Of a stretch of 64,000 bases of DNA, positions 30,323-40,400 are shown one piece after another. The notes beneath the pieces were generated by a model that saw nothing but the letters and a program-made list of their open reading frames with translations, made no database searches and had not been told where the DNA came from. This DNA comes from Bryobacterales bacterium (GTDB lineage Bacteria > Acidobacteriota > Terriglobia > Bryobacterales > Bryobacteraceae). The DNA is taken from NCBI GenBank assembly GCA_003166865.1, contig PMUP01000019.1, positions 1 through 64,000 on the forward strand. The letters are read 5' to 3'. Both the position numbers and the translations under genes were made by a program. Position 1 is the stretch's first letter; every line of letters starts with the position of its first letter.

Positions 30323-31036
30323 ATGAGCGATAAGCGTCCTACGAAAGATAAAAGCTTGGCAAGTGCGTCTACACCTGCTCTGGCACAAATGCTCTTCGCT
30401 GCCATCAATGAGCACGAAGCCGTACTAGCCCGCGTCTCGCGGCTTTTGCATGATGACGTCAGCCAGATCTTGAGCGCCGTGGGATTGCAGTTAGATGCAA
30501 TGCGGATGGACTTCCGCGAGCAGACTCCCGGAGTGGACGGCCGCGCCGCTGAAATCCAGGAGCTGCTGGAGCAAGCCATCGAGCAATTGCGCGACATCAG
30601 CAACGAACTGAACCCTTCCATTGTCGAGCGGGCCGGGCTCCAGTTCGCGCTCGACCGTCTGGCAGGAACAGCCCGCGCGAACTTCTCCGGCACACTGCGC
30701 CTGCATTTTGATGCTTCGCTGCGCGTACCCACCATTTTGGCAAAGGCCTTCTACAAAGTGGCCGAGTGCGCGCTCGAAACCGCGATCGCAGCGCCAGGCT
30801 GCTCGCTGATCGACATTTATGTGAAACGCTCACAAGGTGAATACGTGCTCGAGATCACCGACAACGGAAGTGCAGACGACGTGGACCCCGATTCCGAGCC
30901 GCTCGGGCGGCTGCTGATGGACTATTATGCTTCCAAGAATCACGTGACGCTCAAGATCCAGAGGACTCCTGGCAAGGGCAGCGTCATTCGTGCTAGTTTT
31001 CCGCTGCCGGCGGCGACCATCGAGGACGGAAGTTAA
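30323..31036 (+). CDS. Soluble histidine kinase, NarL/DegS-type
   Basis: RVSRLLHDDVSQILSAVGLQLDAMRMD H-box; degenerate HATPase; adjacent LuxR-type regulator. Confidence 0.78.
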   Translation: MSDKRPTKDKSLASASTPALAQMLFAAINEHEAVLARVSRLLHDDVSQILSAVGLQLDAMRMDFREQTPGVDGRAAEIQELLEQAIEQLRDISNELNPSIVERAGLQFALDRLAGTARANFSGTLRLHFDASLRVPTILAKAFYKVAECALETAIAAPGCSLIDIYVKRSQGEYVLEITDNGSADDVDPDSEPLGRLLMDYYASKNHVTLKIQRTPGKGSVIRASFPLPAATIEDGS

Positions 31037-31041
31037 CGAAT

Positions 31042-31728
31042 ATGCCGTTTCAAGTGCTCCTGGTGGACGATCACAAAATCATGCGAGATGGCATTAAAGC
31101 CATCCTGCGGCACAGTGACGAGTTCGCGGTGGCGGGCGAGGCCGAGAGCGGCACCGAAGCCGTGCAGATGTGCCGCAAGAAACGGCCGGACATCATCCTG
31201 ATGGACATCGGCCTGCCCGGCTTGAACGGCATCGAGACCACCACCGAAATTTTGCGGCATTGCCCCGAGGTGAAGATCATCATTCTTTCCATGTACGATG
31301 ACGAGCATTCCGTCGTCAGCGCCATTCGCTCGGGCGCGCGCGCCTTCGTACTGAAGAAAGCTTCCGACAACGATCTCCTCGACGCTCTCCGCGCGGTAGC
31401 CAAGGGCGGTTCGTACCTGAGCCCGCAGGTTTCCGATCGCCTGCTGCATCGCATCCAACGCGGCGACCTTGAGTCCAAGCCGGCCTCCTCCGCGCTGGAC
31501 GCTCTCTCGCCCCGCGAATTGCAGGTATTGCGGCTGGTCGCGGAAGGCAAAACGAGCAAGGAGATCGCCGTGATGCTCGACCTCGGGCTGCAAACAGTCC
31601 GCAGCTACCGCAAGACGATGATGAAGAAGCTGGGTGTGAACAACGTCGCCGGTATCACGCAGGTGGCGCTCGCGGCCGGCATCACGCACTTCCCCATGGC
31701 CGCCTCCGCCGACCAAAAAACTCCATAA
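31042..31728 (+). CDS. NarL/FixJ-family response regulator
   Basis: VLLVDDHKIMRDGIKAIL; LMDIGLPGLNGIE; LSPRELQVLRLVAEGKTSKEIAVMLDLGLQTVRSYRKTMMKKL. Confidence 0.95.
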   Translation: MPFQVLLVDDHKIMRDGIKAILRHSDEFAVAGEAESGTEAVQMCRKKRPDIILMDIGLPGLNGIETTTEILRHCPEVKIIILSMYDDEHSVVSAIRSGARAFVLKKASDNDLLDALRAVAKGGSYLSPQVSDRLLHRIQRGDLESKPASSALDALSPRELQVLRLVAEGKTSKEIAVMLDLGLQTVRSYRKTMMKKLGVNNVAGITQVALAAGITHFPMAASADQKTP

Positions 31729-31738
31729 TTGAAACAGC

Positions 31739-32653
31739 ATGATCGAAACACCCTGGGGCCCGCTCGCGGTCGCCGACGCGCACGTCCATTTTTTCTCGCA
31801 TTGGTTCTTTGCGGCGCTCGCCGAGCAGAAGGGCGTCGCGGCCGATCAGTTGGCGCCTCTGCTCAACTGGCAACTGCCCGCCGAAGATCCCCGGCAGCTC
31901 GCCGACGGCTGGGTCCATGAGCTCGACAAGCACGGAGTCGCGAAAGCTTCCTTGATCGCCAGCGTTCCCGGAGACGGCGGATCCGTTATTGCCGCGGTTC
32001 GCCGCCATCCCGAGCGATTCTATGGCTATATCATGGTGAACCCGGCGGCGCCAGGCTCGGATGCCCAAGTGAAAACCGCGCTCGGCAGTGGCCACATTCA
32101 TGCCGTTTGTTTTTTTCCGGCGATGCACCGCTATTCCATGCACGACGACCGCGTCACGGCTCTGTTGGAACTGCTCGCCGCTCAGCCGCGCTGCGTCGCC
32201 TTCGTGCATTGCGGCGTGCTCAGCGTCGGTGTTCGCAAAGTGCTCGGCCTGCCGTCGCTCTTCGATATGCGCTACTCCAACCCCATCGATCTTCACGGAG
32301 TCGCGCTGCGCTTCCCACAGCTTCGATTCGTAGTGCCCCACTTTGGCGCGGGATATCTCCGCGAGGCGCTTATGCTCTGCGACCTATGCCCCAACGTACA
32401 CCTGGATACTTCGAGCAGCAATAGCTGGATGCGATACGAAGAAGCTCACCTCGATCTTCGGGTCGTCTTTAAGCGTGCGCTGGATGTGGCAGGCCCACGG
32501 CGCCTGCTTTTCGGTACCGATTCCTCATTCTTCCCCCGCGGATGGAACGCGTCGGTTTTTGAAACCCAATCCAAAGCTCTCTATGAAATTGGCGTGACCG
32601 AGGAAGTCGCGCGCCTTATTTTCCACGACAACCTGGTCCGCTTATTCTCCTGA
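31739..32653 (+). CDS. Amidohydrolase-family metal-dependent hydrolase
   Basis: VADAHVHFFSHWF, FVVPHFGAGYL, RLLFGTDSSFFPRGW, LIFHDNLVRLF. Confidence 0.82.
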   Translation: MIETPWGPLAVADAHVHFFSHWFFAALAEQKGVAADQLAPLLNWQLPAEDPRQLADGWVHELDKHGVAKASLIASVPGDGGSVIAAVRRHPERFYGYIMVNPAAPGSDAQVKTALGSGHIHAVCFFPAMHRYSMHDDRVTALLELLAAQPRCVAFVHCGVLSVGVRKVLGLPSLFDMRYSNPIDLHGVALRFPQLRFVVPHFGAGYLREALMLCDLCPNVHLDTSSSNSWMRYEEAHLDLRVVFKRALDVAGPRRLLFGTDSSFFPRGWNASVFETQSKALYEIGVTEEVARLIFHDNLVRLFS

Positions 32654-32704
32654 GATGAAGTAAGACATCGCGGCACCTTTTTGTTTAGACATTTCAAATT
32701 CACC

Positions 32705-33202
32705 ATGGTGGTCAGAATTTGCCGCCCCTCCAAGGGCGCACACTTCATTCATCCGGTGGATCCCGCGCCCCGGACGGCGGTGCTGGCGGCGGGATTCCAG
32801 GAGACCAAGCTCGCCCGGGTCTTCCCGCTGGGTTGGAATGGGCGGGCCGCGCGCTTTTCACGATCCTCCGTGGCCGGTCCCCTGGAGCAGGTGCTGCGAG
32901 TGGCGCGCGCCGGATGGCGGGTGGAACACTCGATTGTCGTTTTCACGTATCCCGGCGAACGTGGATTGTCAGCCCGGGAACGCGAGTCCTTCTGGAAAGC
33001 GTTCGAGGTTCCCGTGTTTGAGCAGTATCTGGGGCTCAATAGCGAGCTGCTGGCCACCGAATGCGACGCGCACGCCGGGCTGCACATCGTAAGTGGGTAC
33101 GAGGATCTGGATCTCGAACACGACGTTTGCGCGTGCGGCAATCAAGCGCCGCGTCTGACCCGGGGCGCCCGGATCGACGAGCTCGCGGCCTTGCTATCTT
33201 AA
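32705..33202 (+). CDS. Conserved hypothetical protein
   Basis: Complete ORF, MVVRICRPSKGAHFIHPVDPAPR...; no recognised family. Confidence 0.55.
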   Translation: MVVRICRPSKGAHFIHPVDPAPRTAVLAAGFQETKLARVFPLGWNGRAARFSRSSVAGPLEQVLRVARAGWRVEHSIVVFTYPGERGLSARERESFWKAFEVPVFEQYLGLNSELLATECDAHAGLHIVSGYEDLDLEHDVCACGNQAPRLTRGARIDELAALLS

Positions 33203-33253
33203 CCCCGCCGCGGCAATCTTATCCTAACCCCGCCGCGGCGCTGCTATCCTAAT
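33196..33253 (+). repeat. 25-bp-period tandem repeat, about 2.3 copies
   Basis: ATCTTAACCCCGCCGCGGC (33196-33214), ATCCTAACCCCGCCGCGGC (33221-33239), ATCCTAAT (33246-33253). Confidence 0.85.
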
Positions 33254-33280
33254 TCTGTAGCCACCGAGTCCTCTGCGCAT

Positions 33281-33367
33281 GCGAACGTGGCGGAATTGGC
33301 AGACGCACCAGACTTAGGATCTGGCGGCCGCAAGGTCATGGGAGTTCGACCCTCCCCGTTCGCACCA
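33281..33367 (+). tRNA. tRNA-Leu (anticodon UAG), CCA encoded
   Basis: GCGAACG acceptor pairs with CGTTCGC + ACCA; anticodon arm CCAGA-CTTAGGA-TCTGG; long variable arm; T-arm GGGAG-TTCGACC-CTCCC. Confidence 0.95.
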
Positions 33368-33368
33368 A

Positions 33369-35588
33369 CTATTTCTCGATGAACAGCACCACCGAACGCC
33401 CGTCGACCGCGTACTGCTGCGCCTCGAGCTTCATTTCCTGACCCGCGGCGTGAATGTTACCCCAAGCTTCCGCCGCCGCGCTCGTATCAGCGACGATATG
33501 CCATCGCTTGGCCTGCAGGTTGAGCGGGGCCAACGTGGCCACTACCGGATTGATTCCCCAGTTGTAAGCCACGCAGACCGAAGCAGCGGGATCGTCCAAT
33601 TCGGTCCCGTCGATTCGATGCGCGAGAAAATGATTGTCAGGGTTCGCAAAATACGCGCCATCCACCTCGGCGCCGCTGGCAAGATACCAGGTCAGGTCCT
33701 TCAGTCCGTTTCCGTTGTGATCGGTCCCGGTGAAAAACTCGGCGGGCCGCAAACACGGATGCGCCAGCCGGAATCGCAGCAGGCCGCGAGTGTAGTCCGT
33801 TAACGCAGCCTCCCGCGCAGCCAGCTCCCAATCGAACCAGTTCGCCCTGGTGTCAAGATTATAGGGATTGTTGTTGCCTTCGAGCGTGCGATTGATCTCG
33901 GAGCCGCCCAGCAGCAAGGGCGTGCCCGCCGAAAGCAGCAAGATCGCCAGTCCCGTTCGCACGGCCTGCCTTTGTTGCACCGGATCTCCTGCATGGTCCC
34001 AGCACATCTCGTCCGCCGCGCTGTGTCCGCCGGAGGAAGGACCAAACGGGAACGGCTGATTGTTATTCGGACCGTTGAACGAATAGAGGTCGCGCAATGT
34101 CATGCCGTCGTGGCAAACGATGTAGTTCACCGAGTTCCACGGCTTTCTGCCGCGCGGGCCGAATAGATCCTCCGATCCCGCAAACCGCGTCGCCATGCTG
34201 CCCGGCGTCACGGCCACGAAGCCGAGCTTATTCTGCGATGCGCGGAACACATCGCGATAGCGGTCGTTCCATTCCGACCATCCCACCGGAAAGTTCCCCT
34301 GCTCCTGCCCCGCGCCGTTGGCCGTGTAAGGCTCCGCGATCAGGTCCACGCCAGGGCCGCCCCACGCCGGGCGCGCCGGCAATTCCGCTACAGCCCGATT
34401 CAGAATGTTGCTCGGATCGTCGCGATTGAAGTAAAACCCGCCCTGCGCATCGGCATTCCCCAGGATCGCTGCGAGATCAAACCGGAATCCGTCGGCGCCC
34501 ATGACATGGGTCCAATACTTCAGCGAATCGAGGATCAGGTTCCGCACTGCAATCGTCGCGGCATTCACGTTGGGACCCACGCCGTTGTCGTCCTCATAGT
34601 GATTCAGTTCGGTTGGACTGCGCGCCTCATAATAGTTCGGGTTGTCGAGCCCGCGCAGCGAATAGATCTTTCCAATGGTCCCGGTGGCCTCATCCACCGG
34701 CCCTTCGTCGTGATGATTGTAGACCACGTCGACGTAGACCTTCAGGCCGGCCGCGTGAAACGCCTTCACCATCGCGATCCATTCGCGCGTCGGGCCGCTA
34801 GGCGATTGATCGCTCGCGTACCTCCGGCTGGGCGCAAAGAAACTGCACGAATTGTATCCCCAGTAATTGTGATACGCGGCGAGTTCGGGTGAATCGTTCA
34901 ACGCACTCTGGGTTTCATGGATGGGCTGGAACTCGACGGCGGTCACGCCGAGATCCCGCAAATACCCAGCCCGCAACGCCGCTCCGGCGTATGTTCCTTG
35001 CAGGTTCGCGGGCACGGAAGGGTCGTTCTTCGTCAGTCCCCGCAGATGCACTTCGTAGATGATGTCATCCTTGAACGCGCCTGTCGGCTTCGCGCCGAAA
35101 TCCGGACTCGGCATCGCGAGAACAATGGCTTTGGGCGCAAACGGGCCGGTGTCCACCAAACGAAACGTGGCACCGGACAGGTAGGCGGTCGGATCAGGAT
35201 GCGTGGGCGTCAGAGGATTGTGACTCACCTCGAGCGCGTACGGATCGAGCAACAGCTTGTTTGGGTTGAAACGATGGCCGCCACCATCGACATCCGCCAC
35301 AAATCCCGCCGCCGATCCTGGCGTCCAAGCATTATCAAACAGCCAGTTTGGCCCCCAGGCGCGATAGCCGTAATAAATGGCGCCTGCCGTCGTCGCTGCT
35401 GTCGCGGTGAAGCTTCCGTCGGTCTGCCGGTCCATCGCTTGCCGCAGAATCGGATCCGCGTCCATCGCCACCGCATAGATCCATAACTCAACGCGAGTGG
35501 CTGCCGGCGCATTGACGCGAAATCCAGCTTGGGAGTTGCCCGGCAGAAATCGCGCGCCCAGGCCCGCGCCTACAAAGGATGCGTCCAT
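33369..35588 (-). CDS. glgX: Glycogen debranching enzyme / isoamylase-type GH13
   Basis: GLKVYVDVVYNHHDEG, GFRFDLAAILG, AGTPLLLGGSEINRTLEGNNNPYNLD, MTLRDLYSF. Confidence 0.85.
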   Translation of the reverse strand: MDASFVGAGLGARFLPGNSQAGFRVNAPAATRVELWIYAVAMDADPILRQAMDRQTDGSFTATAATTAGAIYYGYRAWGPNWLFDNAWTPGSAAGFVADVDGGGHRFNPNKLLLDPYALEVSHNPLTPTHPDPTAYLSGATFRLVDTGPFAPKAIVLAMPSPDFGAKPTGAFKDDIIYEVHLRGLTKNDPSVPANLQGTYAGAALRAGYLRDLGVTAVEFQPIHETQSALNDSPELAAYHNYWGYNSCSFFAPSRRYASDQSPSGPTREWIAMVKAFHAAGLKVYVDVVYNHHDEGPVDEATGTIGKIYSLRGLDNPNYYEARSPTELNHYEDDNGVGPNVNAATIAVRNLILDSLKYWTHVMGADGFRFDLAAILGNADAQGGFYFNRDDPSNILNRAVAELPARPAWGGPGVDLIAEPYTANGAGQEQGNFPVGWSEWNDRYRDVFRASQNKLGFVAVTPGSMATRFAGSEDLFGPRGRKPWNSVNYIVCHDGMTLRDLYSFNGPNNNQPFPFGPSSGGHSAADEMCWDHAGDPVQQRQAVRTGLAILLLSAGTPLLLGGSEINRTLEGNNNPYNLDTRANWFDWELAAREAALTDYTRGLLRFRLAHPCLRPAEFFTGTDHNGNGLKDLTWYLASGAEVDGAYFANPDNHFLAHRIDGTELDDPAASVCVAYNWGINPVVATLAPLNLQAKRWHIVADTSAAAEAWGNIHAAGQEMKLEAQQYAVDGRSVVLFIEK

Positions 35589-35659
35589 GAGTTGCAGGTC
35601 TTATTGTGGCATCCATCGCTCGATTGACGCGTGCGGCGCAAGTCTGTTCTAATCGCCAG

Positions 35660-36454
35660 ATGCCAGAAGACGAAGTGCAGGCAGTGGCCGGCAATCTGCT
35701 CGAGGCGCTGCGCTTCTTTGGGCAGGCACGCTCAGACGCCGAAATCCGGGATCTGCCGGGCATCTCGTTAATCTTTTGCGGCTTGAACTATGCGGCGTTT
35801 AACGCGGCGTTGCAGGCGCGGCCGATTCAGGGGGACGCGGAGGAGCTGAACCATTTGATCGATGTTTCCGCCGAGCAGTTTGACGCTCGCAGTCTGCGCT
35901 GGACCTATTGGCTATGCGAGGATTTCTTGAATCAGCCGCTGCGGCGCGAGGCGGCGCGCATTTTTAAGCGCCATGGCTTGCGCCACCTGACCGAGGCGCC
36001 GGGGATGTACACCGACCGGCTGGCGCCCGTGACCCGGGAGCTGCCGGTGCTCGACATCCGGCCCGTGGCCGATGAAGCGACGCGCAGCGCGTTCTCTGAC
36101 GTCATGTCCACGGCGTTCGAGATTCCGCATTCCGTAAGTCTGTCGGTCTACGGCTCGGCGCGAGCCTGGCAGGGGACGTTCCAAGGCTATGTGGGCTATT
36201 CGAACGGCCGGGCCGTGACCACCGCCGCGGCCGTGATCACCGGCGATGTGATTGGCTTGTACTCGGTGGCCACGCTGCCGCAGCATCGCCGGCTTGGGTT
36301 CGCTGAAGCGATTATGCGGCAAGTGATCGAGCAGGCCCAGCGTTCCCGCGGTGTGTCGCGCATGGTCCTGCAGGCAACCTCATCCGGATTCTCCTTGTAT
36401 GAAGCCATGGGATACCGGACGGTGACCAGCTTCAACGTGTTTATCGCCGATTGA
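35660..36454 (+). CDS. GNAT-family N-acetyltransferase
   Basis: GDVIGLYSVATLPQHRRLGFAEAIMRQVIEQAQRSRGVSRMVLQATSSGFSLYEAMGYR. Confidence 0.85.
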   Translation: MPEDEVQAVAGNLLEALRFFGQARSDAEIRDLPGISLIFCGLNYAAFNAALQARPIQGDAEELNHLIDVSAEQFDARSLRWTYWLCEDFLNQPLRREAARIFKRHGLRHLTEAPGMYTDRLAPVTRELPVLDIRPVADEATRSAFSDVMSTAFEIPHSVSLSVYGSARAWQGTFQGYVGYSNGRAVTTAAAVITGDVIGLYSVATLPQHRRLGFAEAIMRQVIEQAQRSRGVSRMVLQATSSGFSLYEAMGYRTVTSFNVFIAD

Positions 36455-36481
36455 GGCCCGCACCCCGGGTGAGATCCGCCG

Positions 36482-37420
36482 CTACAATTTCGGCGCGTAG
36501 TAACCCTTGCGAGCCCGCACGATCAGCTCTTTGTGGCCCTTCACCCGGATATCCACGGGATGATACAGACCGTCAACCTTCAGGGGCTCGGGGCGATAGA
36601 AGATGTTGTACTGGTGCCGCAGCTCGTTGGCAATGTTCTCGAAGTCCTGATTCAGATCGCTGGCTTTGAACGGGAAAAAAGATTGGCCGCCGGTTTCCTC
36701 GGCGAAATAGCGCAGCACTTTATCGCCATCGCTCTCGATGCGCGTGATGTTCGTGGAAATGGTGTAGATGTTGACGTCGGCCTTCTGCGCCATTTCGAGA
36801 GCTTGATCGCGCGTGCGGCGGCTCTGGTTGTCCTCGCCGTCGCTCAGAATGACCATGGCGCGCCGGAATTTGTAGAGCGGCTGGTCCTGCATCAGCTTGT
36901 CGCGGCAGGCGAAGAAGATCGCGTCGTAGAGCGACGTTCCTCCGCCTGGACGGAGATTCGCGATGCCCCTTTCGAGCTCTCCTATGTCGCCGGTCAGATC
37001 GGCCACCAACTCGGCGGCGGTATCGAAGCTCACGATCATGGCTTTGTCGTGCTCCGGCCGTACAGTGCCGTCGATGAACGCCGTCGCAGCTTCCTGCTGG
37101 AAATGAAAGCGGTCGCGAACGCTGTTGCTGGTATCGATCAGGACCGCGAGGCGCAGCGGCAGGTCGGATTCAGCAGCGAATTCAATGATGGCTTGCGGCT
37201 TCTTACTCTCGAAAACCTCGAAGTCGCCCTTGGTGAGATCGGTGACGAAGCGGCCCTTCTTGTCCGAAACCGTGTAGAGCATGTTGACGCGCGAGACGTC
37301 GAGAGTAATGCGGGTTCGGTCTCCCGTATCTGGAGGCGCTGCCTTTCCGGCGTCATTGGACTGGCCGGACAATAAAAACGAAGATGCGCAGAGAACTACG
37401 ACGGGGTACAGCTTCTTCAT
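36482..37420 (-). CDS. VWFA-domain protein, acidobacterial type
   Basis: VLIDTSNSVRDRFHFQQEAATAFI; GGGTSLYDAIFFACRDKL; VILSDGEDNQSRRT. Confidence 0.85.
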   Translation of the reverse strand: MKKLYPVVVLCASSFLLSGQSNDAGKAAPPDTGDRTRITLDVSRVNMLYTVSDKKGRFVTDLTKGDFEVFESKKPQAIIEFAAESDLPLRLAVLIDTSNSVRDRFHFQQEAATAFIDGTVRPEHDKAMIVSFDTAAELVADLTGDIGELERGIANLRPGGGTSLYDAIFFACRDKLMQDQPLYKFRRAMVILSDGEDNQSRRTRDQALEMAQKADVNIYTISTNITRIESDGDKVLRYFAEETGGQSFFPFKASDLNQDFENIANELRHQYNIFYRPEPLKVDGLYHPVDIRVKGHKELIVRARKGYYAPKL

Positions 37421-37492
37421 CGGAGGTTGTACCCATTATAGAAGACCGCCGGCCAACGTGGCCAACAGCCTAATCGATCTGGATTCCAATCC

Positions 37493-40400
37493 CTAGGTCC
37501 TGGCGATCTCGGACGTAGCCACACTGTAACCAAACCGATCGGGATCCGCACCGCTACTGGGCAGAATAGCAGCCTGATCCTGCTTGCCGTGCATCTTCTG
37601 GGCGTGCGCGAGGCTGTTCTTCAGCTTGCTTCCCAGGACGCCGACGTATGGTTCCTTGAACATTCCATCGTGGCCGCCGACGATGTCGTAACTTTCAAAT
37701 GGCCCCCGTATCAACTTGAGCCAGACTTGCCGCAGGTCCCAATGCCGTCCGGCCGGTCTTTCGACCGCCTGGAAAAGGACGACCGGGCCGGAGTAAGGTT
37801 GGGGCCTATAATCGGTGCAGGCCACGAACAAGACCGGGTCCAGTTCCATCTCCAAAGGCCCATCGGTGTTCTGTATCGCGCGAAGGTAATCCAACCGTTG
37901 CCAGGATCTGACTGCTCTGTTGCGAAGCATCTTGACGCGCTGCAATAGGTAGGCGGGAATCTCCGCCGCTTTTAATCTTCCGAGCGCGGTCGCGTGATAA
38001 GCCCACTTCTGCAAGGCCATTCGCCCTCGGGCGGAGTAGGGCAGCATTGCCTGGTGGGCGGGGTACCGGCTGTCGATCATCACCAGCGAAGCGACTTCTT
38101 CGCCATCGGCAATGAGCTGCTGAGCGACTTCGTACATGAGGACGCCATACAGGCACCAACCCCCCAGGTAATACGGGCCATTGGGCTGGAACTCTCGGAT
38201 TGCTTTTGCGACGTGCGCGCCAATATCCTGCAGCCGGACTGGAACAGGAAGCCGGTCGGTCCCGAGTAGAGTCAGATCCACGCCCATCAGAGGCTGATCG
38301 TTTCCGAGTTGCCGAGCCAAAGGAAGAAAATAAGGCCCGGCGCCCAGGCAAATCAAGGGCGGTCGCGTTCCCTCCGGCTGAATCGGGAATACCCGGCAAG
38401 GTTGAGACATTGCTTTCTCGTCGCGAAGAACAGCAGCCAATTGGGCGATGGTTGGTTTCTGAAACACCGTGGCCACCGACAAGCTCTGGTTGAACGCTCG
38501 CTCCACTTGAAAGAGCAATCTTGCCAGTAGCATCGAATGGCCGCCCAAATCGAAAAAGTTGTGATTCACGCCGATGGGATGCGTAGCCAGGAGAGCTTCC
38601 CAGATTTCAACGAGCTGACGTTCGATCGAATCACTGGGCGCCATGTATTGTTCTTCCGGCGCAGCCGTCCACTGCTGAGGAACTGGCAGTCCGCCCCGAT
38701 TTACCTTGCCGTTGGACAACAGGGGCAGGGACTCCAGGAATACGAAATGCGACGGGATCATGTAATCGGGCAAGCGCTCTTTCAAAAAGGTCCGCATGGC
38801 TTGCGAATCCAATCCCGATACGGCAGGGATGACGTAAGCGATCAGCCCTTGACCAGTGGGACCGTCTTCCCGCAGCGCGACCGCAGCCGACAGGACTTGA
38901 TCCGACTGCAATATGCTGCTCTCGATTTCGCCTAGCTCTATCCGAAAGCCACGCAGTTTCACCTGATTATCGAGCCGGCCCAGGTATTCGATATTGCCGT
39001 CCGCAAGAAAGCGCGCCCGGTCGCCGGTCTTGTAAAGACGAGCGTCATTGTCTTTATCAAAAGGATCCGGAATAAACCGCGCGGCGGTGAGTTCGGGCCG
39101 GTTCAGATATCCGCGAGCGACGGCGACGCCGCCAATGTGCAGCTCGCCCGCAACGCCGATGGGGACTGGCGCTAGATGCCGGTCCAATACGTACGCTTTG
39201 ACGTTCGCAATGGGACGCCCGATGGGAACGGTCGCGCAGGGCGCTTGGCTACCGCAGTCCCAATAGGTAACGTCCACGGCCGCTTCGGTGGGTCCGTACA
39301 GATTGTGCAATTCCGCTCCCACGCGCTGATAAAACTTTTGCCGCAGATCAGGGGGCAGAGCTTCACCGCTCGAGAAGACGCGCCGGAGCGAGCCACAACG
39401 GTTCAGGTTGCCGGTCTCGAGAAATTCACGCAGCATGGAGGGCACAAAATGAATCGTGGTGATCGCTTCGCCGCCGATCAGGTTAGCGATATAGGCCGCA
39501 TCTCTGTGACCGCCCGGCTCCGCGATGACCAGCGTCGCGCCGCAAGTGATGGGCCAGAAGAACTCCCAAACGGACACGTCAAAGCTAGCAGGAGTCTTCT
39601 GCAGGACACGATCGCTGGCTTGGAGCGGGTACTGATCCTGCATCCAGAGGATGCGATTCGCCACAGCTTCGTGGGTATTTATCGCAGCTTTGGGGACGCC
39701 GGTGGACCCGGAAGTGTAAATAGCATAAATGGCGTCCCGGGGTTCCACCGGTATCCCGGGATTCGGGTCCGGTTGAACTTCGATGCTTTCCCAGCCGGAA
39801 TCGAGCAGGACCGTGTGCCCGGCGTAGCCGGATAAATTCTCGCTCAACTTTCGCTGGGTGATCACACACACGGGGCGGGAATCGTCCAGCATCATGTTCA
39901 GACGAGATAACGGAAGCTCCGGGTCGTAGGGCACGTAGGCGGCGCCGGATTTCAAAATGGCGAGCAGCGCCACCACCATTTCGAACGACCGCTCCATATA
40001 GATGCCAACCAAGGATCCGCTCGCCGCTCCATTTTGACGAAGCCCGTTTTGAATAAGGTGGTTCGCTAGCTGGTTGGAGCGCTTATTCAGTTCGGCATAG
40101 GTCAACTGCTGGCCGCGAAAAACAAGCGCTGGGTGATTGGGGCTCTTCTCCACCTGAGCCTCGAACAGCTCGTGAATGCGAAGGCCGGGAAAGCTCCGCC
40201 CGGTATTGTTCCAATCCGCGAGCAGCGTCCGCCGTTCCGTCCCGGTGAGCAAACGAACTCGCGAGAGGGCCTGGTCAGGGTTTCGAACCAGCTCTTCGAG
40301 CAGCACTTGAAAATTCCCCAGCAAGCGCTGGATCGTGGCGCGCTCGAAAAGATCAGTGCTGTACACGCACCGCCCGGCCAAGCCTTGCGGGTGCTCCGAA

